Both the position numbers and the translations under genes were made by a program. Positions 33,105 through 41,051 of a DNA stretch of 64,000 nucleotides are shown piece by piece. Location: assembly GCA_036557885.1 (NCBI GenBank), contig DATBGS010000129.1:26829-90828 (forward strand). Direction: 5' to 3'. Below the pieces are notes generated by a model, which searched no databases, was not told the DNA's origin, and worked only from the letters and a program-made list of their open reading frames with translations. The stretch comes from DATBGS01 sp036557885 (lineage in GTDB: Bacteria; Chloroflexota; Ktedonobacteria; Ktedonobacterales; DATBGS01). How positions within the stretch are numbered: the first letter of the stretch is position 1; each line of letters opens with the position of its first letter.

Positions 33105-33818
33105 TCAAGAGAGGGAAGTACCTGGCTCATCTGGCGCCAGCGTTACCAGTTCTGTCGGGGCTGGTTCGCCTGTGGGCAGGGCGGGGCGGTAGTAGCCCTG
33201 GTAGTCGGTGGGGAGCAAGGCGGCCACGCGCTGCATCATTTCGTCGGTGGCAAGCACCAGCGCCTGTTTCTGGCTGATCTTGGGGGACAGGGTTGGCTGA
33301 TACGGTTCGCCTACCGTGACCCGCACCGGCCAGCGCCGAAAGAGGTTCCAGGGCAGTTCGCGGGGATTCCAGATGTGCTCTGAGCCGGTGATCGCCACTG
33401 GCAGGATGGTGGCTTTGCTTTTGAGCGCCAGCAGCGCCGCGCCGGGCTGCGCTTTGATCATGCCGCGCTTGCCCTTGGGATAGGTGCCCTCTGGGAACAT
33501 GAGGACGGCGTGCCCGGCCTCCAGGTGCTCCAGTACCAGCCGCACCGCCTCGCGGTCCGATTGTCCACGGCGCACAGGAATCGCGTCCATTTTGCGGGCC
33601 GCAGGGCCAATGATCGGCCAGGAGAACATCTCTACTTTGGCGAGAATAGAGAATGGCCTGGGCAGGTCTATGCCGAGGGCCAGCGGATCAATCAGGCCAA
33701 GATGGTTGGAGACAATCAAGACCCCGCCTTCGGCGGGGACGCGCTCCATGCCGCTGATGCGTCGCTTCATTGTGAGCAAAACGATCAGGCGGCAGATGGT
33801 GAGAATCAGCCAGCGCAT
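33105..33818 (-). CDS. plsC: 1-acyl-glycerol-3-phosphate acyltransferase
   Basis: PlsC acylates lysophosphatidic acid to phosphatidic acid at the membrane. The 237-residue protein has an N-terminal hydrophobic helix, the catalytic HX4D in VSNHLGLIDPLALG, block II with KMDAIPVRRG and block III VLMFPEGTYPKGKRGMIKA. Length is normal. The ribosome site is poor. It converges on the small zinc-binding-like gene and is divergent from the membrane protein at 34027. Confidence 0.92.
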   Translation of the reverse strand: MRWLILTICRLIVLLTMKRRISGMERVPAEGGVLIVSNHLGLIDPLALGIDLPRPFSILAKVEMFSWPIIGPAARKMDAIPVRRGQSDREAVRLVLEHLEAGHAVLMFPEGTYPKGKRGMIKAQPGAALLALKSKATILPVAITGSEHIWNPRELPWNLFRRWPVRVTVGEPYQPTLSPKISQKQALVLATDEMMQRVAALLPTDYQGYYRPALPTGEPAPTELVTLAPDEPGTSLS

Positions 33819-34026
33819 AGTGTGCTTTCATAGGTGCAAAAGGTCTCTAACTGGCTTTATTGTACCACGCGCGCCGCACCTCGCCCCCGATGCAGACGCG
33901 ATTGGAGGTGGGCGGCGGGTTTGACGCGGCTGGAGTTCGGCGGTATAGTCAGGAAGTGGATGAAGGGCTGGCTTTCCTGGCTCCCTGCTTTTCTCTTGTG
34001 TTCTTTTTCAAAGTTTGGTTGGCTTT

Positions 34027-34272
34027 ATGGTGCATTATTTCAAGGGACGTAATCTTACGCATCTGGGCTGCGCGCTGGGCGTCACAGTGGGGCTGACGCT
34101 GGGCTTGATTCTGGGCGCGATTCTGGCCTATTCGACTTCTTTGACGGTAGTGGGCTGGCTGGTTTTTGGGCTGACGTTTGGCGTGGGCCTTGCCGGGTGG
34201 GTGCTTGGCGCGGTCTTCACCCACAAGAACAGCACTGAGCGCCAGGATGCCCCCGATGCTTCGCGTATGTAG
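34027..34272 (+). CDS. Small two-helix membrane protein, 81 residues
   Basis: Starting at ATG 34027 the product is MVHYFKGRNLTHLG then two Gly/Leu-rich membrane helices (LGLILGAILAYS, FGLTFGVGLAGWVLGAVF) and a short polar tail. A TTG at 34015 is an alternative start. There is no clear ribosome site, so the start is uncertain. The transaldolase gene follows after 66 bases. The spacer 33819-34026 holds nothing I can name. Confidence 0.5.
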   Translation: MVHYFKGRNLTHLGCALGVTVGLTLGLILGAILAYSTSLTVVGWLVFGLTFGVGLAGWVLGAVFTHKNSTERQDAPDASRM

Positions 34273-34338
34273 TGTGGTGTGTTACGTGTGCGACAATGCA
34301 GAAAAAGCGCATTGAGCAACAAGAGGAGGGACAGAGCA

Positions 34339-35013
34339 ATGGGTCTGTATGCGGATAGCGCGTATCTGCCCGATGTGGAGCGCGCCTGTACCCATCTGGA
34401 GTTGGCGGGGGTGACAACCAACCCCAGCATTTTGCTGGCGGCCTGGCAGCGCGGGCAAACGCTGACTGATCTGGAGGTGGCGCGGGCGCTGCTGGCAGTG
34501 ACATCTGGCCTGGTGTTTATGCAGCCAACCGGGGAGACGGTTGAGGCGCTCTGGCAGCATGCCGAGCGTTATCTGGCGGTGTCGCCGCAGCAGGTGGTGC
34601 TCAAGCTGCCCCTGACGGCAAACGGGATGCAGGTGGCGCGGCGGCTGCGCGGGATGCAGGCGACGTTTGCGTTTACCTGTGTCTTCACGGTGGCTCAGGC
34701 ATATTGCGCGGCAATGGCTGGCGCGCGCTTTGTCATTCCCTATTACGGGCGGCTGCGCCGCGCCGGGGCAGATGCCAGCGAGCGCATCGAAGGGATGTCC
34801 AGGCTGCTCAACGCGCAGGCGCCGGGGGTGCGCGTGCTGGCCGCGAGCATTAAAAATGCCACTGATGCTACCGAAGCGCTGCTGGCGGGCGCGCACGACC
34901 TGACCGCCGCGCCGGAAGTGCTGGAAGCCATGCTCACCGACCCATTGACGGATATAGCGGTTGAGCAGTTTGAGCGCGATTGGGGTGCCCTGGCCCTGGC
35001 TCCTCACCCCTAG
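34339..35013 (+). CDS. Transaldolase family protein (TalC/FSA-like)
   Basis: The 224-residue protein starts MGLYADSAYLPDVERAC at ATG 34339, behind AGAGGAGGG. It has the small-transaldolase layout: GVTTNPSILLA, QVVLKLPLTANGMQVAR with the Schiff-base Lys, FAFTCVFTVAQAYCAAMAGA and VLAASIKNATDATEAL. It is either a transaldolase of the pentose phosphate pathway or a fructose-6-phosphate aldolase. Its TAG stop overlaps, through the palindrome CTAG, the stop codon of the convergent gene at 35010-36512. Confidence 0.9.
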   Translation: MGLYADSAYLPDVERACTHLELAGVTTNPSILLAAWQRGQTLTDLEVARALLAVTSGLVFMQPTGETVEALWQHAERYLAVSPQQVVLKLPLTANGMQVARRLRGMQATFAFTCVFTVAQAYCAAMAGARFVIPYYGRLRRAGADASERIEGMSRLLNAQAPGVRVLAASIKNATDATEALLAGAHDLTAAPEVLEAMLTDPLTDIAVEQFERDWGALALAPHP

Positions 35014-36512
35014 TGATCGAGGAAGCGGAAGCTGAGGAGCATCGGCTCAAAGTATTGGCTGGAAAAGTGGGTAAACTCTTCCTGATGTGATTGATAGAAG
35101 ATGACATAGCCGCGCCCGTTATAGATCAGCGCCAGGGTGGACAGTTGTAAGTTGGTGCCATCTTGCAGAGAGAAGGCCGCATCTTCTATAGACCAGTCTT
35201 GCCCATCAATATGCGTGGTGGAGGTGTCGGGCACCCAGGTTTGTACGGAGGTGACGGTAGGCGAGGCGCGGAGGAGATTGATGGTTGCTGCGTTGATCTG
35301 GTCTGCCGTCCAGCCGCTGTACTGCGGCGAGGTGCCAACTTCAATCCAGGCATAGCTGCTTACGGCGAAGCGATCACTCAGATAGCTTTTATCGCTGTCT
35401 CGATGGCTGGCGATGCGCTGCCAGCCGTTGGGATATTCGAGCACGACGCCGATTTGCGGGTCTTGATAGCTGGCGAACCCTGGAATCGGGGTGAGGGTGG
35501 GCAACCCTGAGGTCTGGCCGGAGAGCAGCGATTGCCAGCAATCAAGCTGCTGGCAGCGGACAAATCCCACCTGAATAGCGGCCCCGATGATTCCCAGGAC
35601 CAGCACCAGGGCGGCTGCTTTTCCGAGCGTGTTCATCAGGCGGCGCCTGGGGCTTGGCTTGGGAGGTGGAGGCCGCCGGTGACGGCCTGGTCTGACGCCC
35701 GGCGGGATATTCCCCTGGGGCATGGAAGGCGGAACGATGCGCCAGCCGCGCTCCATTCCGGGGTCCAGGTCGTCCATTTCCATCTCGTCGGGGGCATAGA
35801 TTGGAGGCTGCCCTGCCGGGTTCCTCGCGCCAGGCCGAGAGGGACGCAACAGCGGGGCTTCTGGAGCAAGCGGGTGCAAGTTGAAGAGTGGGGGGGCGAC
35901 TGGTGGAAGGGGAGCGCCTGTGGGCGCTCGCTTCTGGGGGTGTGGGCTGTTGATCCAATCATCTTCTTCGGGGAGCGCTGGCTCATCCCAATCTTGCCCC
36001 AGATGATCGCCTCGCAGGTCTTCGTCCAGCAACTCCGAGGCGCTAAAGAGCGCTGGCCCTCCTGGGGCCTCTTCTTGTTCAGGGAAATCCAGTATGCCTG
36101 GGTCAAAAAGATCAGCAGCATTGAGCTGACCAGTGGTTGGCAGTGGCGCCTCGGCTGGGGCTGGCTGATCAAAGATGTCGGCGTCAAAGAGATCGGCGGC
36201 ATTGAGAAAGCCCCCTTCCCTGGCGGGCGGCGCGGCAGGTTTGCTGCGCTGCCCAGATTCAACGCGGCGCCCTGCGTTCTGGCGCGGTTGGGCTGGTGTC
36301 GCGCCAATTTCATTGAGTACCGCCGGGTCTACCAGGTCTGAGGCATTGAAGAAGGATGGGGGTTCGGTTGTGGAGCGGGGCTGCGGGCGGTTGGGCCGGA
36401 GTGTGCCGGTCCCCTGGCTGCGCGGTGTTCTCGCCGTGCTGGTGGGGGTGCCACAGACAGGACAGACCGAGGGACGACCCCAGAGTTCAGTTGTGCAGTT
36501 AGTGCATCTCAT
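35010..36512 (-). CDS. Zinc-ribbon membrane protein with repeated NAADLFD-type motifs
   Basis: The 500-residue protein starts MRCTNCTTELWGRPSVCPVC, a zinc ribbon. The long disordered middle has four copies of a short motif: FFNASDLVDPAVL, FLNAADLFDADIF, LNAADLFDPGIL and FSASELLDEDL. One membrane helix follows near 310 (AAALVLVLGIIGAAIQVGFV), and the C-terminal 170 residues form an extracellular domain beginning YQDPQIGVVLEYPNGWQRI, resembling PsbP/LpqN-type lipoprotein domains. It probably couples an outside domain to cytoplasmic partners that bind the repeated motif. An upstream ATG at 36578 is less likely. Confidence 0.72.
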   Translation of the reverse strand: MRCTNCTTELWGRPSVCPVCGTPTSTARTPRSQGTGTLRPNRPQPRSTTEPPSFFNASDLVDPAVLNEIGATPAQPRQNAGRRVESGQRSKPAAPPAREGGFLNAADLFDADIFDQPAPAEAPLPTTGQLNAADLFDPGILDFPEQEEAPGGPALFSASELLDEDLRGDHLGQDWDEPALPEEDDWINSPHPQKRAPTGAPLPPVAPPLFNLHPLAPEAPLLRPSRPGARNPAGQPPIYAPDEMEMDDLDPGMERGWRIVPPSMPQGNIPPGVRPGRHRRPPPPKPSPRRRLMNTLGKAAALVLVLGIIGAAIQVGFVRCQQLDCWQSLLSGQTSGLPTLTPIPGFASYQDPQIGVVLEYPNGWQRIASHRDSDKSYLSDRFAVSSYAWIEVGTSPQYSGWTADQINAATINLLRASPTVTSVQTWVPDTSTTHIDGQDWSIEDAAFSLQDGTNLQLSTLALIYNGRGYVIFYQSHQEEFTHFSSQYFEPMLLSFRFLDH

Positions 36513-36589
36513 GCGCTTCAGCCTCTTGCCTGGTGATTCTGTTCTCTTTAACGCTTGAACCCTCGGCCAGTATACCACCTGCGGTCTTT

Positions 36590-36617
36590 TTGGACACTAT
36601 CTAAAGTGGCATATATC
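36590..36617 (+). promoter_or_regulatory. Promoter of the histidine kinase gene
   Basis: TTGGAC at 36590-36595 and TATATC at 36612-36617 are 16 bases apart, in the divergent spacer and about 70 bases before the GTG start at 36687. Confidence 0.45.
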
Positions 36618-36686
36618 GTGCGATTGGGAAAAATGGGGGATGAAAGAGATGGCTGCTTGCAAGTTGGAAGAAGGGAAAGGAATTTT

Positions 36687-38222
36687 GTGTTGACTAGCAA
36701 AGGGATATTTTTCGTGGAGCAGGTTGAGCGCCCTGATGATGAGCCATCCGCCCAGGAGTCACCGCTATTTTGGGAATCCCTGGAGGCTCCCTTTCCCCGG
36801 CGGCCACTTTCCTCTGCCTCTTCCAGCACGAAGCCTGGGGGGCAGAGAGAGGCGCCGCCAGAGGATCGAGGGAGGCCGACTTCTGCGCGGGGGGTAGGCT
36901 CTGAAGCCGAAGCCGCGCCGCTGGAGGGTGGGCAAGCGCTTGCCCAGATGACGCGCCTGGGTCAGCGGCTCAAGGAAGCAGGGGAGAATGAAGCGCTGGA
37001 ACTGGCGCTTTCTTCTTTTCTGGAGCTATGTGATACGCAGTGTGGGCTGATTTTGCGCGCTTCCGATGCGGTGTATGACTTGCAGGTCGGTGTCTGCTGG
37101 AACGCTTCCGAGTCCCTGGCAGACTTGCTGGCTGCGCATCAGCCGCTGAGAGATCGGCTTCCGGCGGGACAGACGCTGGGGCTTGCACAGCTTTCCGCGC
37201 AAGGGAGGCGGAAGAACAAACAGCTTACTCCCCTGGAAGAGGCCCTGGCAACTGCGCACATAGATTGGTTTGCCTGGCTTCCGCTGCCTGTTGAGGGCGA
37301 GGTGAGGGCAGTGCTGGTGGCGCTTGGGGTAGGGGAGCGCGCGCAGGCGCTGGAACAGCCGGTCGCGCACGTGGCGCTCACTCTCCTGGCGGAATTGTCC
37401 AGCGCGGCGCTTCAGCGCGTGCAGCTTCAGGCTCGCATGCTGTCCGAAGCCCGCGCCCGCGATGAGTTTATTGGTCTGGCCTCCCATGAATTGAAAAGCC
37501 CGCTGACGATCATTAAGGGCTATTCGCAACTGATGCTGCGCAAGGCTCGCCACGAGCAGGCTGAGAGGTCTGGTGACGTGGGGAGCCTGGAGGCCATTAA
37601 CCAGCAGGTGGGCCGGATGTCCAGTCTGATCAATGAACTGCTTGATGTTTCGCGCATTGATCGGGGGATGCTGGAGGTGGTGGTGCATCCGGTGGAGCTG
37701 GTGGGATTGGTGCAAAAGGCGCTGGGAGCACGCCAGCGCGCGCACTCAGCAGAGATGATACGCCTGGTCCAATGCCCTGCATCGCTGATGGTGCAGGCCG
37801 ATCCCGCGCGTGTGGAACAGGTGTTGGGCGTGCTGCTGGACAACGCGCTAAAATTTGGGGGTGGGCTGCGGCCAGTGGAAGTCTCGATTGAGCTGGTACC
37901 TGCTGAGCAGGTGCCGCCCGCGCCGCGTGTTCCTGGGGTGGAGATGCTGCCTGTCGCCAGACAGGGCCAGGTTGCCAGGATTGCGGTCTGTGATTACGGG
38001 CTGGGCTTGCCTGTTGAAGAACGGCGCTATCTCTTTACCCCGTTTTATCGTGGCCCAGAAAATAGCATGCACCGCCAGCTTGCGGGGCTGGGCCTGGGGC
38101 TGTATCTGAGCGCCTATCTGGTGGCGCGGCAGCACGGCTCCATCTGGGCCGATTTTTCAGAGGAGCATGGGATGGGCAGCAGTAGTTTTTATCTTGCTTT
38201 GCCCCTGGTTCCCCAGCACTAA
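36687..38222 (+). CDS. Soluble sensor histidine kinase with GAF-like domain
   Basis: With a GTG start at 36687 (AAAGG at six bases) the product has 511 residues. After a disordered 90 residues comes a GAF-like sensor domain (about 95-245), then HisKA with H267 in LASHELKSPLTIIKGYSQLM, and a HATPase domain with VLLDNALKFGGG, VCDYGLGLPVEERRYLF and AGLGLGLYLSAYLVARQHGS. There are no membrane helices, so it senses something inside the cell. No response regulator gene is adjacent, which makes it an orphan. ATG codons upstream would extend it across the promoter. Confidence 0.88.
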   Translation: MLTSKGIFFVEQVERPDDEPSAQESPLFWESLEAPFPRRPLSSASSSTKPGGQREAPPEDRGRPTSARGVGSEAEAAPLEGGQALAQMTRLGQRLKEAGENEALELALSSFLELCDTQCGLILRASDAVYDLQVGVCWNASESLADLLAAHQPLRDRLPAGQTLGLAQLSAQGRRKNKQLTPLEEALATAHIDWFAWLPLPVEGEVRAVLVALGVGERAQALEQPVAHVALTLLAELSSAALQRVQLQARMLSEARARDEFIGLASHELKSPLTIIKGYSQLMLRKARHEQAERSGDVGSLEAINQQVGRMSSLINELLDVSRIDRGMLEVVVHPVELVGLVQKALGARQRAHSAEMIRLVQCPASLMVQADPARVEQVLGVLLDNALKFGGGLRPVEVSIELVPAEQVPPAPRVPGVEMLPVARQGQVARIAVCDYGLGLPVEERRYLFTPFYRGPENSMHRQLAGLGLGLYLSAYLVARQHGSIWADFSEEHGMGSSSFYLALPLVPQH

Positions 38223-38324
38223 CCCCGCCGCCGCGCTGGATGAAAAAACGTTCAGCCTTTTCCTATCGCTTCCCCTCATTTTTTGCTGAAAATGACAGAA
38301 TGTTCATCTTTTTTGCGCGAAATT

Positions 38325-38347
38325 TCACGTGATTGTTAGCACGTGCT
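38325..38347. promoter_or_regulatory. Paired CACGTG dyads
   Basis: TCACGTGA (38325-38332) and AGCACGTGCT (38338-38347) are palindromes whose centres are 14 bases apart. A third CACGTG stands at 38769-38774 on the other side of the G-rich repeat. They look like binding sites of one regulator, upstream of a possible non-coding transcript. Confidence 0.45.
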
Positions 38348-38398
38348 GTTATCATTATGACCAGAGAGAGGCAAGAAACATCGAGTCGCTCTCACAGG

Positions 38399-38760
38399 TG
38401 AAGGGTGCAGGTGGTGGGGCGTGTGGTTCGCGGGTGTGGTGGAGGGGAGCTACGTGGGGTGGAGCGGAGACAGGTAGACGGTGGGGGCGGCGTGGATAGG
38501 GTGGCAGCAGCGCAACGGGCTATGTGGGGTGGATGGGGTCAGGCGGCAGTATGTGGTGGTGGCAGGTGCAGGGTGCATGTGGTGGTAGTGTGGTGGGGCA
38601 AGTGAAGAGGCTGGTGGTGAGGCAGGTGAAGATGTTGGCGGTGGGGCAAGTGAGGAGGTTGGTGGGACAGATGCAAAGAGGCTGGTGGGGTAGGTGAAGG
38701 GGTGCGTGGTGGGGAAGAGGTGACGTGAGGAGCGAGCAGTTGGGGATGCGGTGCGGTGGA
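38399..38760 (+). repeat. G-rich, C-poor low-complexity region with 24-bp tandem repeats
   Basis: About 360 bases consist mostly of G and T with very few C. Three successive 24-base units at 38592-38615, 38616-38639 and 38640-38663 share GGTGGGGCAAGTGAAGAGGC (first unit), and weaker copies continue to about 38735. No frame has a ribosome site and protein-like composition; the G-runs could form quadruplexes. With the dyads upstream and the hairpin at 38790, it may be a non-coding RNA gene of about 450 bases. Confidence 0.7.
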
Positions 38761-38789
38761 GCGCTCGTCACGTGGGAAATAGTATTTGT

Positions 38790-38822
38790 GAGGGCCTGGC
38801 GGCGAAAACCCGTCAGGCCCTC
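38790..38822 (+). terminator. Strong hairpin after the G-rich region
   Basis: GAGGGCCTG and CAGGCCCTC pair, and the stem extends by a G-U pair and CGG/CCG to 13 pairs with a CGAAAA loop. There is no good T tract, so its action as a terminator is likely but not sure. Confidence 0.6.
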
Positions 38823-38997
38823 TCCCTGTCTGTGGGGTGGTAGCAGGTGGCATCAGCGGCGTGGGCTGGTTCTGGCAAGGATTGGCTCATGGGAGGCTGG
38901 CACGTCTGGCGCTGAACGTGCTACTATCCGAGATGAAAGCAACACCTTGTGAGGAGGCATTCCCCTGCATCTTGATGTTCCCCTGTTTCTGGCGCTG

Positions 38998-39867
38998 GTG
39001 TTTGTGGTGGCGTTGGTGAGTGGGATAATTGGCGCCTTGCTTGGGCTGGGCGGCGGCATCATTGTGGTGCCCGCGCTGACGGTCCTCTTTGGTATTGATA
39101 TTCATTACGCGATTGGCGCCTCGATTGTTTCGGTAATTGCCACGTCCAGCGGCGCGGCGGTGCGCTATATCCGCGATCATATCAGCAATCTGCGCATGGG
39201 TATGTTTCTGGAGGTGGCAACCACCACCGGCGCGATTACCGGGGCATTTGTGGGGGCGTATCTGGCAGGCGCGACGCTTTTCTTCATCTTTGGCGCCATC
39301 CTGTTGTATTCCTGCGTGGTGATGGTTCAGCACGGCAGGATGGAGCAAGCCTCGATGACGGGGGCGCTGGACCCGGAAGTGCTGGCCGAGATGCCAGATG
39401 ATCAGAAAAGCCTGGGCCGTCGGTTGGCGCGCAGGCTGCACCTGGATAGCCAGTATTACGACGCGGCGCTCAAGCGCGAGATTGGCTATCGCGTGCAGGG
39501 GGTGCCGTTGGGCTTTGTGCTGATGTATATCGGCGGCATGGTTTCGGGGCTGCTGGGCATTGGCGGGGGCGCGCTGAAGGTGCCCGCGATGGATATTGCG
39601 ATGCGCGTGCCTATGAAGGTTTCCACGACGACCAGCAACTTTATGATCGGCGTGACGGCTGCCGCCAGCGCGGGCGTGTATTTTTCGCGCGGGGATATTA
39701 ATCCGCTGATTGCCGCGCCAGTGGCAATTGGGGTGCTAGCAGGGGCGCTGCTGGGCGCGCACCTGCTCATTCGCATGCGCGGCGGCCTCATTCGCCAGAT
39801 TTTTGTGGTGGTGCTGGTCATCACGGCGCTGGAGATGTTTCTGCGCGCCTTTGGGCTGGGGGTGTAA
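38998..39867 (+). CDS. TauE/SafE (DUF81) family permease
   Basis: The protein has about eight membrane helices and the family marks SGIIGALLGLGGGIIVVPAL in the first repeat and VSGLLGIGGGALKVPAMDIA in the second, with a cytoplasmic loop at 120-160. Members export sulfite, sulfonates or similar anions. The start is uncertain: GTG 38998 begins inside the first helix, whereas a strong GAGGAGG at 38951-38957 suits a CTG at 38965 that would add PLHLDVPLFLALV-like residues. The stop is followed two bases later by a DUF1634 gene. Confidence 0.85.
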   Translation: MFVVALVSGIIGALLGLGGGIIVVPALTVLFGIDIHYAIGASIVSVIATSSGAAVRYIRDHISNLRMGMFLEVATTTGAITGAFVGAYLAGATLFFIFGAILLYSCVVMVQHGRMEQASMTGALDPEVLAEMPDDQKSLGRRLARRLHLDSQYYDAALKREIGYRVQGVPLGFVLMYIGGMVSGLLGIGGGALKVPAMDIAMRVPMKVSTTTSNFMIGVTAAASAGVYFSRGDINPLIAAPVAIGVLAGALLGAHLLIRMRGGLIRQIFVVVLVITALEMFLRAFGLGV

Positions 39868-39869
39868 CG

Positions 39870-40394
39870 ATGAGTACGCTGCCACCAGAGCACGAGCCAG
39901 CGCCAGAGGGCGCTGCCAGCCAGACCCCTGAGAACGCCGACGCTCCCACTTCCTCCACTCCAGGTGGCGAAGGTAATACCAGCCAGACTGCGGCCAGGGG
40001 AGGCCCGGCGCTAGAGACGGTGCTTGGCTGGATTTTGCGCGTGGGCGTGACGGCCAGCGCGGTCTTGATTGTCGCGGGGGTGGTCCTGTTCTTCTTTACT
40101 GGCAGCACCGGCTACAGTGGCTCGCTCAACAACCTGGACAGCCTGGTCTACTACAGCCAGAGCGCGGGTGATCGCTTCCCCACTACGCCCGGCGATGTGT
40201 TCTCTGGCCTGGTTGGGCTGCACCCCTACGCGCTGATTGCCCTGGGGTTGCTTGTGCTGATCGCTACGCCGGTGGTGCGCGTGGCGGCCTCGGTGCTGCT
40301 CTTCTGGCTGGAGCGCGATGGGGTGTATGTGTTTCTGACGCTCCTGGTGCTGTTCATCCTCATTATCAGCTTTCTGCTTGGCAAGGCTGTCTAA
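39870..40394 (+). CDS. DUF1634 membrane protein
   Basis: The 174-residue protein has a disordered acidic N terminus of 45 residues, then three membrane helices: ILRVGVTASAVLIVAGVVLF, the LIALGLLVLIATPVVRVAASV helix and LTLLVLFILIISFLLGKAV. The pattern matches DUF1634, whose genes commonly follow TauE/DUF81 permeases and probably form an accessory subunit. The two-base spacing from the permease stop shows co-translation. Confidence 0.82.
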   Translation: MSTLPPEHEPAPEGAASQTPENADAPTSSTPGGEGNTSQTAARGGPALETVLGWILRVGVTASAVLIVAGVVLFFFTGSTGYSGSLNNLDSLVYYSQSAGDRFPTTPGDVFSGLVGLHPYALIALGLLVLIATPVVRVAASVLLFWLERDGVYVFLTLLVLFILIISFLLGKAV

Positions 40395-40583
40395 GCTTCA
40401 GCCTTCTCTTTATCACGCCTCAAAGCAGCCAAACGGACTACTGGCATGGTTCTTGCCCTTTAGCTGGTCACGCTGAAGGAAAGCACACGCTCCTCTAGAG
40501 CAAGGACCGCAACTTTTGGTTGGTTGTGCCATTGCAGGACAGACGCTTCCCCGCGCCTGGTACCCTGTCAAAGGAGGCTTGCT

Positions 40584-40892
40584 GTGACTCATCAGGTGTT
40601 GTTAGCTGTTGGCGAACCGGGTTCGGCCTGGGGGTGGATTGTCTGGATTGTGATTGGTGGGCTTGCCGGATGGCTCGCGGGGGTGGTGGTGCGGGGGGCT
40701 GGATTTGGCGTGATTGGCGATATTCTTATTGGCATTGTAGGCGCCATCATTGGCGGCCTGATCTTGAGCGCGATTGGTGTCGGGGGGAATACGCTGCTCT
40801 GGACGTTTGTGGCAGCTTTCGTTGGGGCGGTGATTCTCCTGCTGATTGTTCGCCTGATAGCTGGAGGGCGGACGCGCGGACGAGCGCTCTAG
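40584..40892 (+). CDS. GlsB/YeaQ/YmgE family stress-response membrane protein
   Basis: The 102-residue protein starts at GTG 40584, six bases after AAGGAGG. It has three Gly-rich helices with the family pattern GLAGWLAGVVVRGAGFGVIG, IGIVGAIIGGLIL and a Gly/Val-rich third helix ending before RLIAGGRTRGRAL. Members are small transglycosylase-associated or stress-induced membrane proteins of unknown mechanism. The spacer 40395-40583 upstream holds no other gene. Confidence 0.82.
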   Translation: MTHQVLLAVGEPGSAWGWIVWIVIGGLAGWLAGVVVRGAGFGVIGDILIGIVGAIIGGLILSAIGVGGNTLLWTFVAAFVGAVILLLIVRLIAGGRTRGRAL

Positions 40893-40925
40893 CTGCTTAT
40901 TTTTCATCCGCGTGAATTACTGGTG

Positions 40926-40987
40926 CCACGCCGCCAGCGCCTCCCGAAGCAGGTACTCAGGTACTTCGGGAGGCGCTGGCGGCGTGG
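40926..40987. terminator. Perfect 24-bp inverted repeat between convergent genes
   Basis: Two perfect 24-base arms (CCACGCCGCCAGCGCCTCCC then GAAG) flank a 14-base loop between the stops of convergent genes. It can stop transcription from both sides, although no T tract is present. The arms are unusually long. Confidence 0.65.
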
Positions 40988-41051
40988 TGTCTTCTGGCGT
41001 TTCTGCTGAAATGCCCAACGAGCGAGTCAGGCAGAGAGCGAGCCAGGCAAA

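Noticed and set aside
36555..36686. Longer N terminus for the histidine kinase from an ATG at 36555 or 36633.
   Set aside because: The first crosses the promoter at 36590-36617 and neither has as good a ribosome site as the GTG at 36687.
38405..38605. 66-residue Gly/Val/Arg-rich frame in the G-rich region.
   Set aside because: The content follows from G-rich DNA; all frames look alike and no usable ribosome site is present.
38725..38952. 75-residue frame across the hairpin at 38790.
   Set aside because: It reads through a strong terminator-like stem and has no ribosome site or protein-like pattern.
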